A stretch of DNA of 64,000 bases from the NCBI GenBank assembly GCA_963813895.1, contig CAWFAS010000001.1, positions 558,001-622,000 of the forward strand, in the 5' to 3' direction. Made by a program: the position numbers and the translations under genes. The notes beneath the pieces are model-generated. The model was not told the origin of the DNA. It was given only the letters and a program-made list of their open reading frames with translations, and did not search any database. How positions within the stretch are numbered: position 1 is the first letter of the stretch; each line of letters begins with the position of its first letter. This DNA is from DASZWJ01 sp963813895 (GTDB taxonomy: Bacteria > Pseudomonadota > Gammaproteobacteria > JAURND01). Of the stretch, positions 43,278-52,680 are shown in pieces.

Positions 43278-43599
43278 TGTGAATCACGACGACAATATTA
43301 GTAAGTTATCACTCGAACGGATTAAAACGCACAAAGACACCAAAATTCGTGAAATCCAGCACAGCGTGCTCGATAGCAAAGGCATTCTTACTTCATACAC
43401 TACTTTTTATAACCAGAAAAAATCCGGTGCTATAAAGACATCAAATATAATAGCAACCTTGCAACTTTATACAGCAAAAGAATTACGGGAAATGTTAGCC
43501 AGGAACGGATTTAAAGTCTTAGGTCAATATGGCAATGATGGCTCTAAATTTTCAGCGCAAAAAAAGGAACGTATTTTAACGGTAGCGAAAAAACAATAG
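43276..43599 (+). pseudogene. C-terminal fragment of a SAM-dependent methyltransferase
   Basis: The frame running out of the repeat encodes about 107 residues: LTSYTTFYNQKKSGAI, ATLQLYTAKELREMLARNGF and KVLGQYGNDGSKF. These match the last third of class I methyltransferases, where LRxYxxxELxxML.xAGF..V is common. The SAM-binding half is missing, and the break coincides with the end of family A copy 4. It is a truncated, probably dead gene. Confidence 0.65.
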
Positions 43600-43623
43600 C
43601 AGGGCAACGAGTGCTTGTGGGAA

Positions 43624-43876
43624 GCAACCCCTCTCCCGCAAGGGGAGAGGGGATCATAGAGTTTCAGATAGTTAGGAAGTGAATTATTCAACAATGCCCC
43701 CGGGGAGAGCGGATATAGAGCAGAGGAAAAGATGCTGCCTGGAGATAATTGAAAGCTAGAGGAAAAGGTAGCTAGAGGAAAGAGGGCGCGCTAGTCAAAA
43801 GTGGCGCCAAACTTTACCTCTCTCTGTATTTTCTTCCCGCTCTATATCCCCTCTCCCCTTGCGGGAGAGGGGTTGC
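43624..43876. repeat. Inverted repeat flanking about 190 bases
   Basis: A 31-base arm at 43624-43654 (starts GCAACCCCTCTCCCGCAAGG) is the exact complement of 43846-43876. Each arm is itself a CCCCTCTCC hairpin. The interior, rich in GAGGAAAA words and containing a partial dyad (GGATATAGAGC / GCTCTATATCC), holds no gene. Confidence 0.85.
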
Positions 43877-44017
43877 CGCTATTGGCACAAGGTGAATCAA
43901 TCTACAACTCCCTTTTATTCATTATCAAGGAAGTTAATCCATGCAAAACCTATCCTCCATCGCATACAAAATAATTAACCCTGCATCAAATTTATGTTTT
44001 TATTCTGTTATTAGTAA

Positions 44018-44362
44018 GGATCACAAGAAGGGATCATTGGAGAACTGAAAACTTACTCTCAATGTGATTTGGTTCCAGTACGAAAAAAATGTGGTAATCA
44101 AATTTTTTTTATTTCTGGAATATTGGCCCATAATTTGGGACGAGAATTACAAATGAGCACTTTAGAAAGACAAAGAAATACAACAGAAAAACGATCTGCT
44201 CTTTGGAGATTTAAACAATTAGGGGCGCTGCGATCCACGTTAGTACGATGCGCAGGGCGTTTAACGCGACCCCAAGGAAAATTAAAGCTCACCATGAACA
44301 ATAATAGGTCTGTAAAAAACGAATTGTTACATTTTCTTGAAACCTTAGAGCAAGCGGCTTAG
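44018..44362 (+). pseudogene. C-terminal remnant of an IS1380-like transposase
   Basis: The frame GELKTYSQCDLVPVRKKCGNQ, FFISGILAHNLGRELQM, then RFKQLGALRSTLVRCAGRLTRP and a basic end, matches the end of DDE transposases of the IS1380 type (NQxFFxxxxLAHNLxRELQM followed by an R-rich tail). The N-terminal two thirds are absent. Confidence 0.7.
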
Positions 44363-44408
44363 CATTTTTATTAAAATTTATGCAACGTTAGGGTTTAGAG
44401 AAATAATT

Positions 44409-44516
44409 ATGAGTATATTGGTAGATTCAAAAGGCAAGGTTTTTGCAAGAGAGGATTTAACCAATCAAAAGCTTTCTCCGGTTCAAGTTGGAAATTTTAT
44501 AATTTCACATGTCTGA
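44409..44516 (+). CDS. Very small ORF or gene fragment
   Basis: A 35-codon frame begins MSILVDSKGKVFARED. It looks protein-like but has no recognised family and no strong ribosome-binding site. It is probably the surviving start of a deleted gene between the transposase remnant and the ATPase. Confidence 0.25.
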   Translation: MSILVDSKGKVFAREDLTNQKLSPVQVGNFIISHV

Positions 44517-44548
44517 TAAAGCCCCTCTTGACATAAGAAGTAAAATTC

Positions 44549-45763
44549 ATGAAAATTGTAAGCATGCCTACCAAATTTCGTGAAATTAATCGCTCGGTTT
44601 TTCTGCGGGCAATCAAAGATCGCTTTGAGGTCAACCCCGTGGTGGCCTTACTAGGGCCTCGTCAATGCGGAAAGACAACTTTGGCAAGAGCTTATTTAGA
44701 GCACTGGATAGAGCCTGGGATTGAGCGACTATGGACGAAAGCCAATTATTTTGACCTAGAAAATTACCAGGATCTACAACGACTGGCTGACCCTTTGCTT
44801 ACCCTAAAAACATTACGTGGCTTGATCGTTATTGATGAAATCCAACGGAGGCCGGATTTATTTGAAACACTCCGAGTATTGGTGGATAACCAGGAGCACC
44901 AGCAGCAGTATTTGATTTTAGGAAGCGCCTCTCGAGAGTTAATCCGCCAATCTTCAGAAAGCCTTGCTGGTCGCATCAGTTACTTGGAGCTCACACCGTT
45001 TAATTTATCCGAAGTAAAAGATGAATCACAGTTGTGGCTTCGAGGGGGATTCCCTGCTGCTTACTTAGCCAAAAACGATTTACAAAGCATGATTTGGCGG
45101 CGAGATTATATACGGACTTATCTTGAGCAGGACATTCCTAACCTGGGCATTAAAATTCCCACAGAAAATTTACGTCGTTTCTGGTATATGCTAGCACATT
45201 ACCATACAGGCCAACTTAATTCTTCAGAGTTGGGACGCGCTTTAAATTTAACGCATAATACTGTAAAAAACTATATAGATATTTTGGCAGGCACTTTTAT
45301 GGTCCGACAATTACCCGCTTGGTATGCAAACTTGAGCAAAAGACAAGTGAAGGCCCCGAAAATTTTTATTCGCGACAGCGGTATTTTTCATGCGCTGATC
45401 GGGATAGAGAATCAAGAGCAGTTGCTTTTGAATCCCAAAATTGGGGCTTCCTGGGAAGGGTGGGTCACTCAAGAAATTATTCAGCTCCATCAAGCGATAG
45501 AGGGTGAATATTTTTATTGGGGGATCCACGAACAAGCCGAATTAGATTTGTTGCTGATTAAAAATGGTAAACGTTTGGGTTTTGAAGTTAAATATAGTGC
45601 AGCGCCATCTTTGACGAAATCTATGCGTATAGCGCTGGAGGATTTAGAGTTAGATGCATTAACAGTGATCTGTCCTGGGGAGATTGCCTATCTGCTGACA
45701 GATAGGATTGAGGTAATTGGATTACAAACTTATTTAGCAAATAATTCTGAGTTTGACGGATGA
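44549..45763 (+). CDS. DUF4143-type AAA ATPase (full length)
   Basis: The 404-residue protein has the P-loop VVALLGPRQCGKTTLARAYL, Walker B LIVIDEIQRRPDLF, sensor LILGSASRELI, a winged-helix segment (LNSSELGRALNLTHNTVKNYIDILA) and the C-terminal DUF4143 nuclease-like part (KIFIRDSGIFHALIGI, AELDLLLI, FEVKYS). The family is common in accessory DNA, and its role is unclear. The first codons share a 21-base stretch with DNA at 51531-51551. An alternative start is the ATG at 44564. Confidence 0.88.
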   Translation: MKIVSMPTKFREINRSVFLRAIKDRFEVNPVVALLGPRQCGKTTLARAYLEHWIEPGIERLWTKANYFDLENYQDLQRLADPLLTLKTLRGLIVIDEIQRRPDLFETLRVLVDNQEHQQQYLILGSASRELIRQSSESLAGRISYLELTPFNLSEVKDESQLWLRGGFPAAYLAKNDLQSMIWRRDYIRTYLEQDIPNLGIKIPTENLRRFWYMLAHYHTGQLNSSELGRALNLTHNTVKNYIDILAGTFMVRQLPAWYANLSKRQVKAPKIFIRDSGIFHALIGIENQEQLLLNPKIGASWEGWVTQEIIQLHQAIEGEYFYWGIHEQAELDLLLIKNGKRLGFEVKYSAAPSLTKSMRIALEDLELDALTVICPGEIAYLLTDRIEVIGLQTYLANNSEFDG

Positions 45764-45789
45764 CTTGTCAGACACTTTTCTGCTAAATA

Positions 45790-46178
45790 TGTTGAACTCA
45801 GAAAAAAGCCAGCAAATACACAAGACACATCAGGTATATACGCCGGTAAAAACGTTGTTTACCTTTATTAAACAGGTACTAAATCCGGATAAATCCTGTA
45901 AAAAAGCGGTTGCTGGTATTGTCGTGAGGCAGGTGAAAAGCCGAAAAGATAAGTTCAAATACAGGCCCCTATTGTAAGGTTAGACAGCGACTGCCTGAAG
46001 ATATGGTTAAAATGCCAGATACAAAAGCCAATCAAAAAGAGTTTCCTCAGTATGGGAATCAAAAAAAAGGGGCTGGATTCCCTATAACTCGGATAGTGGC
46101 TGTTATGTCATTGCAATTGAAAAAGAGAAATTGTTACGGAAAATAAATAAAAGGATTTTAAAACATTTAGCAGCTTAA
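45790..46178 (+). pseudogene. Decayed IS4-family transposase, left copy
   Basis: Broken frames read TLFTFIKQVLNPDKSCKKAV, then (other frame) YCKVRQRLPEDMVKMPDTKANQ, EFPQYGNQKKGAGFPITRI, and finally CYVIAIEKEKLLRKINKR with LKHLAA before a stop. These are the start, first Asp region and tail of an IS4 transposase with a large internal deletion. The same deleted form occurs inverted at 47282-47492, so the deletion predates the duplication. Confidence 0.75.
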
Positions 46179-46245
46179 GGTAGTGTCATTGCTCTCTTAA
46201 TCATTTATCTAAATATTATTATAAATCGCAATTTATACATTACTA

Positions 46246-46616
46246 CTTAGGATTTCGGTGTTAGAGTAGTCCAGCTTGTGCTGAGATTTATGAAGTACAT
46301 CCTGTACTTCACCCTTCGGGCCGCTGTCGCGTTCAAATTTGTTCCTACAAATTTGTGTTCGATCTGATTGAGTAAAAACGTGATTAAAGAAAGCTGATAC
46401 CTAAGCTGAATCCCGTGGGACAGAAATAGTCGACTTGTCGTCCCGGCAGGAAGCCGGGATCCAGTTCACAGGATGTGAAAGTTTCGCTTCCTGCGCCCTG
46501 GATCCCGGCTTCCTGCCGGGACGACTACGTCGGTTATTCTTGTTTCGAGTTTTTACGATTGAAGATCGGACGAAGATTAGTGCAAGATGGGCTGCTCTAA
46601 CACCGAAATCCTAAGT
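46246..46616. repeat. Family E palindromic element with nested family D
   Basis: Outer arms are ACTTAGGATTTCGGTGTTAG (46246 on) and the complement ending at 46616. The element contains a family D palindrome in its middle. Without the insert it would be about 267 bases. Confidence 0.82.
46430..46533. repeat. Family D palindrome, copy 2, nested
   Basis: A 104-base copy of the CGTCCCGGC palindrome starts TCGAC after ATAG and ends GTCGG before TTATTCTT. The copy in 43073-43181 has the same junction words (ATAG / TTGTTCT). Confidence 0.85.
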
Positions 46617-46629
46617 GGAACGGGTATAT

Positions 46630-46767
46630 ATGTATCGAATATCTCTATGGCCTGTTGAACTCAGATCAAGCTGCATAGTGGGCACATCACAAATTCATCA
46701 AATCCCGGTTTTAGATATTCATGAACTCGCTGCCGGCAAGCTCCCAGCTTACTACAATGGTATATAG
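46630..46767 (+). pseudogene. Fragment of an AbiEii-type nucleotidyltransferase gene
   Basis: A 45-codon frame has the sequence IPVLDIHELAAGKLPAYYNG, matching the conserved PVLxxxELxAGKLxAL block of the AbiEii/AbiGii toxin family. The rest of the gene is missing. The fragment starts 14 bases after family E, whose insertion may have broken the gene. Confidence 0.5.
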
Positions 46768-47081
46768 CTTTGACCTGGCTCCTCAAGTTCTTGCAACGCT
46801 TTTTTAGCACCTTTATGACCTTGCGCAGCAGCTAATCTATAGTATCTTCTTGCTTCATTAGGATCCTTAGGAAATAATCCAATCCCTTCTTTATACAGAT
46901 TCCCTAAATGATTTTGAGATTCACAGTAACCTTGTGCTGCAGTTGATTTAAGGAATTCCGCTACTTCTTTTGCTCTTTTTTCTACTGCATTTTTAGGATC
47001 TTTACCACCATCGTTAGGAAAAAACGATGAGGCCGAAGAAAGAAGACTATCGTTTTTACTCTGTTGTTTTTCATCTGTCAT
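46752..47081 (-). CDS. Small Sel1-like repeat protein
   Basis: The 109-residue protein has two Sel1-like repeats (AEFLKSTAAQGYCESQNHLG and NEARRYYRLAAAQGHKGAKKAL) after a polar, Ser-rich start, and no signal peptide. Sel1 repeats mediate protein contacts and are common in Legionellales effectors. It is enclosed by inverted IS4 remnants, which suggests that it was carried as cargo or stranded by rearrangement. Confidence 0.7.
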   Translation of the reverse strand: MTDEKQQSKNDSLLSSASSFFPNDGGKDPKNAVEKRAKEVAEFLKSTAAQGYCESQNHLGNLYKEGIGLFPKDPNEARRYYRLAAAQGHKGAKKALQELEEPGQSYIPL

Positions 47082-47281
47082 AAAATATTTCTAATGGATG
47101 TAATTATATTTAAAATAAGTAATCATTATAATGGTTAAAAATTAAGGCAATATTAAATTGTCTGGTTTATTTCGCGGAACTGCTGAATATCAGCCCTATC
47201 AATATGCATTAATCAAATAACAAAGCCAAATAAGCAAAAAATATTAATAAATGAATCGCTCCCTAGATCAATAGCACTACC

Positions 47282-47492
47282 TTAAGCTGCTGAATATTTT
47301 AAAATCCTTTTATTTATTTTCCGTAACAATTTCTCTTTTTCAATTGCAATGACATAACAGCCACTATCCGAGTTATAGGGAATCCAGCCCCTTTTTTTTG
47401 ATTCCCATGCTGAGGAAACTCTTTTTGATTGGCTTTTGTATCTAGCATTTTAACTATAGTTCCATCCAGCGCTTTCCTTCCCATGGTCTTCA
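47282..47492 (-). pseudogene. Decayed IS4-family transposase, right copy (inverted)
   Basis: On the minus strand this reads ALDGTIVKMLDTKANQKEFP, GNQKKGAGFPITRIVAVM and then the same fused tail as the left copy. Over about 170 bases the two copies differ at only a few positions. The flanking gap (47082-47532) holds nothing else recognisable. Confidence 0.72.
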
Positions 47493-47532
47493 GCTAAGTG
47501 ATTATAACAATGCGTTATCGTTATAGACCTCA

Positions 47533-50358
47533 CTATTCAGCAACTGACGCTAGCATCCTGATGGATGCTTCTTGCACAAGCCCTAAGCGTAATGAAACGG
47601 ACTTGATTAGCTTTTGAGTATCTTGCCAAAAATCTTTTAAGTGTATTTCATCTATATTGAGCTGCTTTTTGCGTAAAAAAATACTGAGGGGTAAGGTTTC
47701 GGCGGGTAGAGCGCGTTGAGTAATGAGTTGTTGGATTTGTTCTGTAGATAATGATGAATTCTCTATGAGATCGCCTAAACCTTGTTGCCAGGCTGCCGCG
47801 ATTAGCAGACATTCAACGGCTTCACACCAAGGTGCTAAAGCCTCTTCATAAAAGCCACTGGTAAATAACAAACCGGCCAAACGCAATGGCCGATCGGCCT
47901 TTTGTAGTTGTTGACGCGCATGCGCCAACTCATGCTCAGAAACTACAGGCAGATCGGTGGTGATCGCAGAAGCATCACCATGAAGTGCACGGAGCTGCGG
48001 ATGCAGGCTGAGTAGCCCTGCCTGAGCCAAACGTTGGATAATTATGAAAGTTTGTCGATCCAGAACTTCTAGTGTGGGAGTTTGCTTGGGATACTGCGCA
48101 TTCAACACGGATTGAATCTGCTTGCGCAAGGCAGGTGAATCGGATCCTGATACAGCCAATATAACCGGTTGAGCGGGGTTGGTTTCACACGCCGCTAAAT
48201 AATCCACAGCGCCGGGTAATGGTGCAAGCAATGCAGGCTGCGCCTGTTTCGTCGCGGCCAGGGGTTTTTGCAATAAGGCTGCCATGCGTTCCAAAAAGGC
48301 CTCGCGACCGGAAGGCAATTTCATTTCTCGCAAATCATTGTCGCCGTGCAAGACACTCTGCGCTAGACTTTCTTTTTTATTTAAAATATGTAGCATCCGA
48401 TGTTCAATGCTGTGTTCAGTGACTAAATTGATAACCTGAACATGTCGGCTCTGATGTTTGCGCCAAGCTCGTGCAATACGTTGGGCAAGCTTGGCGGGAT
48501 TCCATGGTAAATCCAGATTAATCACAACATTAGCGGCTTGCAGATTTAACCCTACGCTGCCGGAATCACTCGATAAAAACAATCGACAGTGGGGATCTTG
48601 TTTAAAACGATTGATTTCCTGACGACGTTTTGATTGTGGCACCGAACCAGTATGCCAAGCCGCACCAAACCCCATTATCTGTGCTAATTCACGTACTAAC
48701 TGCAACATTTTCACCCACTCAGAAAAAATAATGATTTTATTCTGAGGACTCATCAATAATTCAGTTAATACATTTTCCAATTCAATGAGTTTGGGGCAAT
48801 CCCGACAGTTATTATCAAGAATATACGGCGTATCACAAAGCATGCGCATACAAGATAAGTGAAGTTGTAATTTTTTAAATTCTTCTGGGGATAAAGGGCG
48901 GCGTTCTGCGATTTTTGCTAAGCGGCTGACATATTTTTCCTGTGTTTCATAGCGCAGTGTCTGCTCTTCAGTCATGCCGACAAAAATATTTTTCAGGGTA
49001 CACGGCGGCAATTCTTTTTCGACGTCACTTTTACGTCGCCTCAATAAAATGGGACATAACCGCAAATAAAGTTGATCCAAATTTTTATAAGCGACTGGTT
49101 TACCTTTGTCATTTAGTTGGTAAAAATCCCGATTAAAACGAAACAAAGGCCCAAATAAAGTGGGATCAAAAAATTGAGTGATGGAATAAATATCATCAAT
49201 GCGATTTTCTAATGGCGTGCCCGTTAACACAAATGCATACCGACTATGCATTTTTTTAATCGCATAAGCGGTTCTGGTTTGCCAGTTTTTAATGCGCTGC
49301 GCTTCATCTAGAATAATCACATCCGGTTTGATGAGGGATTGAATATCAGCGGCATCAGTAATCACTTGCTCATAATTGGTGAGAGAGAAAAAGCAGGGTT
49401 GTTGATATTGCTGTAATCTGTGAGCTCGATCTCCGATGATGATTTGATAAGGTAAATCGACAAATTTCTGAATCTGTTCTTCCCATTCGGATTTTAAGGA
49501 GGCAGTGGTGACGACGAGTACTCTTTGAATACCTTGGGTCTGCCGTAATAATTCACATGCTGCGATTGCCTGAATTGTTTTACCAAGACCCATTTCATCG
49601 CCTAATAGCGCTCGTTCATTTAATGCTAAGTGCAGGATTCCCTCTCGTTGATAAGGATACAAAGGCAATTTAACTACATCTAAGCGTTGGGGGTTTTGTT
49701 GGATCTCCCGCAAAAGAGCTGTTTTAAATTGATGTTTTTGTTGTCGCCGCTGACATTCTTGAAAAAATAGCTCAACCTGATTGGAAATGCGGATTTTTTT
49801 TCGCAGAACTGTTTTAATCCCGCTTAAACACTGACGTAGCTTCGGCCAGGCAATGAGGGGGTCTTCTAACAAGCGACCGTTGTCAGCAAAAAAATGGGTT
49901 AATAAATTTTTTAGTGATGAACGCTTGGTTAATGATCTCGGCCATAAAATTCGGACTCCTGATTGCGATTCACGATTATCTAAAAAAATTTCAATCCGTT
50001 CACTGCCCATAGCTTGAGCTTGTCGCCAGCTGGTTTGACGGCGTCGGCGTAATTGCCAAAGGACTTTCTCGATATGTTTACAGATACCTAGGCCATTATG
50101 TTGATAATCCGGGCAATCGCAGGAATTAAACAGCTCTGATGAATGACGAATTTCAACGCAATAGTTTTGCTGTTGGGTAGATTGCACCGAAAATGTGCCG
50201 AAAAAGGGAGGCTTGGTTTCCAACGCTTGTACTTTCATCGGCTCGGTTTCACCACGCCATCGGCGCAACGCAATTTCATCTTGGTCGGTAGTATTCCATC
50301 CCAGTGGTTTAGGTTTGACTGCGGTAATCGGTTTGCTTTTAGTTGTAGTTTGGTTCAT
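47533..50358 (-). CDS. SNF2-family helicase with SWIM zinc finger
   Basis: The 941-residue protein has a SWIM finger (residues about 80-95: CDCPDYQHNGLGICKH) and then SF2 helicase motifs: Walker A GDEMGLGKTIQA (253-264), the DEAQ box IILDEAQRIKNW, LTGTPLENR, and the C-terminal half with IIFSEW, SSDSGSVGLNLQAA and AQRIARAWRKHQ. Such proteins remodel DNA-protein complexes; a role in transcription or repair is possible. The last residues (about LRLGLVQEA) are encoded by a family B palindrome end, so the natural C-terminus may have been altered. Confidence 0.92.
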   Translation of the reverse strand: MNQTTTKSKPITAVKPKPLGWNTTDQDEIALRRWRGETEPMKVQALETKPPFFGTFSVQSTQQQNYCVEIRHSSELFNSCDCPDYQHNGLGICKHIEKVLWQLRRRRQTSWRQAQAMGSERIEIFLDNRESQSGVRILWPRSLTKRSSLKNLLTHFFADNGRLLEDPLIAWPKLRQCLSGIKTVLRKKIRISNQVELFFQECQRRQQKHQFKTALLREIQQNPQRLDVVKLPLYPYQREGILHLALNERALLGDEMGLGKTIQAIAACELLRQTQGIQRVLVVTTASLKSEWEEQIQKFVDLPYQIIIGDRAHRLQQYQQPCFFSLTNYEQVITDAADIQSLIKPDVIILDEAQRIKNWQTRTAYAIKKMHSRYAFVLTGTPLENRIDDIYSITQFFDPTLFGPLFRFNRDFYQLNDKGKPVAYKNLDQLYLRLCPILLRRRKSDVEKELPPCTLKNIFVGMTEEQTLRYETQEKYVSRLAKIAERRPLSPEEFKKLQLHLSCMRMLCDTPYILDNNCRDCPKLIELENVLTELLMSPQNKIIIFSEWVKMLQLVRELAQIMGFGAAWHTGSVPQSKRRQEINRFKQDPHCRLFLSSDSGSVGLNLQAANVVINLDLPWNPAKLAQRIARAWRKHQSRHVQVINLVTEHSIEHRMLHILNKKESLAQSVLHGDNDLREMKLPSGREAFLERMAALLQKPLAATKQAQPALLAPLPGAVDYLAACETNPAQPVILAVSGSDSPALRKQIQSVLNAQYPKQTPTLEVLDRQTFIIIQRLAQAGLLSLHPQLRALHGDASAITTDLPVVSEHELAHARQQLQKADRPLRLAGLLFTSGFYEEALAPWCEAVECLLIAAAWQQGLGDLIENSSLSTEQIQQLITQRALPAETLPLSIFLRKKQLNIDEIHLKDFWQDTQKLIKSVSLRLGLVQEASIRMLASVAE
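47569..47587 (-). repeat. Family B terminus inside the SNF2 gene
   Basis: TTCTTGCACAAGCCCTAAG is identical to the right end of the family B element at 10948-10966. It encodes part of the SNF2 C-terminus. The rest of the element is absent; a short dyad GCATCC-TGAT-GGATGC stands beside it. Confidence 0.75.
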
Positions 50359-50505
50359 AAGTAAGTATATTCATTTTTTAGTTATAGATAAAAAATAGTC
50401 TTTTAGTGACCATTCTAGCCCCATTTCCCTCTAAGACCACTTGCGATAGAGTGGCGGATAAAGTGTATTATGCCCGCTCTGTATTCCAATTGACATGAGA
50501 AACAT

Positions 50506-51435
50506 ATGCACGAACAGCAAAACAAAGCTATTGGCTCAGGTGTATTGGCGGGAGCATTTTGGGGAACACCATTTTTAGCTCCATTAATCCTTACGCAATT
50601 TTCTTCCATTGAAATTGCTTTTGGCCGTTTTTTATTTTTTGGTATTGTCAGTTTAATTGCCTTACCCAGGCTTATGAGATTAACCCGACAATTTTCTTGG
50701 GTTGATTTACTGCAAGCGATTGCTATCAGCGCCGCCGGGTTTTGGCTCTATACTATTGTGTTGTTTACTGGGGTTAAGCTGACTAACGGTGTTGTTGGAT
50801 CGTTGATCATTGGTATGTTGCCATTGACTATCACAGCATTCAGTAAACCAAAATTTAATCATAAGTTTGTTTCAGGCATGGTGTTAATATTGGCGGGGAT
50901 TGTTTTCTTGTTAATTGTCCCATTAATTTTTTCAGATAGTTCAAAATCTACTTTAAAGCATATTCATTTGACAGGCGTAATTTTATTATTTCTGGCATTA
51001 GCTATATGGACATGGTATGCCATTTACAATGCGCGCTTTATCTTGAAACACCCGCGGATGAGCGCAGTAGATTATTCTTCATTAATGGGTATTTTAAGCC
51101 TAATTTGTATGTTGCCTATTTTTCTATTCGCCAATGATTTCAAGCATATTATCGAAAGCATACAACTGCCGGCATTTATTTTATGGACAGCAATACTAGG
51201 TATAGGTGCCTCATGGATTGCTAATTTTTTCTGGGCATACTGTTGTAGAAATTGTCCACCTTCAATTTATGGAACGCTCATTGTTTCTGAAACTATATTT
51301 GGATTAATTTATAGTTTTGCTTTCCAGCGCCGATTTCCTTATTTCAATGAATATATTGCAATTATATTGTTGGTATTTGGTGTAATAGTAACGATTAAGT
51401 CTCAGATCGAACCCAAACGGAAGGAAGTCCCCTGA
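50506..51435 (+). CDS. EamA/DMT-family transporter
   Basis: The 309-residue protein has ten hydrophobic segments and two EamA repeats, with AGAFWGTPFLAPLIL near the start, the conserved TNGVVGSLIIGMLP, and SIYGTLIVSETIFGLIYSFAF in the last repeat. Substrate is unknown. It is divergent from the SNF2 gene; the promoters lie in the 147-base gap. The following 270 bases hold a 21-base match to the DUF4143 ATPase start and several short dyads, but no gene. Confidence 0.88.
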   Translation: MHEQQNKAIGSGVLAGAFWGTPFLAPLILTQFSSIEIAFGRFLFFGIVSLIALPRLMRLTRQFSWVDLLQAIAISAAGFWLYTIVLFTGVKLTNGVVGSLIIGMLPLTITAFSKPKFNHKFVSGMVLILAGIVFLLIVPLIFSDSSKSTLKHIHLTGVILLFLALAIWTWYAIYNARFILKHPRMSAVDYSSLMGILSLICMLPIFLFANDFKHIIESIQLPAFILWTAILGIGASWIANFFWAYCCRNCPPSIYGTLIVSETIFGLIYSFAFQRRFPYFNEYIAIILLVFGVIVTIKSQIEPKRKEVP

Positions 51436-51702
51436 CTTGAGAGCGCGTTTGAATTCTTTTTGTAGGCGCTGATTAAGATTCTGATGGAGGATGGAAAGAA
51501 AATGAGTGCAATCTTTGCTTGGATCATGACATTTGGTAGGCATGCTTACAAATTTCACGAATCTCGTATCTTATGAACCATTTCCCACCCATTGAGTTTA
51601 GAAGTAAGGGCGTTCTTACTAGCCAACTGGTTATTAACCACTTGCCTAGTAACTGGTTGGCAAGTAAAGTTTGACTAATATCTTTGAAATTAGCAGAGTT
51701 TT

Positions 51703-52579
51703 ATGAAGGAACAACATTTTCCTTTAGGGGTTGCAGAGGGTCAAGCTTTTTTAGGGCGTAAAGAAAAAACTCGCCAGCTGATGTATAATACAACTCCAAT
51801 TAAAGCCCAATAATCACCAGGATATTGCAGGTAATCTTTTGCAGCTATTCAATGCATTAGAATTTATTCTCTCTAAGCAGAAAAAGAAAGTTGTAATATT
51901 TGTGGATGAATTTCAGGAAATAAACAAAATAAATATGGGCAAAGCCATTGAGGGTGCAATTCGGCATTTCGCTCAAGCAGCTAAATATGTCATATTTATT
52001 TTTTCAGGAAGTAGCCGTCATCTATTGCTCGATATCTTTGGGAGTTCTAGACCTTTATACAAATTATGTGATTGGATTATTTTGTCGCGACTAGACAGAA
52101 ATCTGTATCAAAGTTACCTTAATAAAGTTGCACAACAAACCTTTGGCAAGCCTCTAATAGAAGAAGTTTTCAACGAAATTATGACGCTAAGTGAATGTCA
52201 TCCTGAAGCTACTTATGCTCTTTGTGGACAATTATGGTCGAAAGCGGCGAATAAACAAACTCTAGTAAAACAGGATGTACAAAAAGCTTGGGAAGATTAT
52301 ATTACCAAACATCTCAAACAAACCCGCCAAATTTTATCGACTTACAGTTCAGGTCAACTCAAGGTGCTCATGTTGATTGCGATGGGTATAAAAAAAGGAA
52401 TTACCGGTAAAGATTCGCAAGCCAAACTGGGCTTAACCAGTCCTTCAATAAGTAAGGCGTTACAACTCCTTGAAGCTGAAGATTTAATTGAAAAAAATGT
52501 TGACGGTTTTTATAGTATTATTGATCCTGTCATTAAGACTACACTATTGAAATTTTATTCTGATTATTTGAGAGAATAA
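51703..52579 (+). pseudogene. AAA ATPase gene with the P-loop deleted
   Basis: The first 36 codons (MKEQHFPLGVAEGQAFLGRKEKTRQL...) look like the start of archaeal-type AAA ATPases and end at a stop. A second frame then supplies the rest from just before the Walker B (VVIFVDEFQEIN) through IFSGSSRHLL to a winged helix (SPSISKALQLLEAEDLIEK). The P-loop between is missing, so an internal deletion with a frame change removed the ATP site. Confidence 0.7.
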
Positions 52580-52680
52580 TTAAAAACATTTGATTTTTGA
52601 AAAACATGAACGCACTTCCGTATTGAAGCGAACACAAAGTAATGAATAATCAGCCAATATTTAAGAGAGCGTAATCTAAG

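Noticed and set aside
42973..43287. Frames across family A copies (also at 17253-17450 and 43195-43270)
   Set aside because: They are products of the palindrome; both strands read open for the same reason and the residues are the repeat translated.
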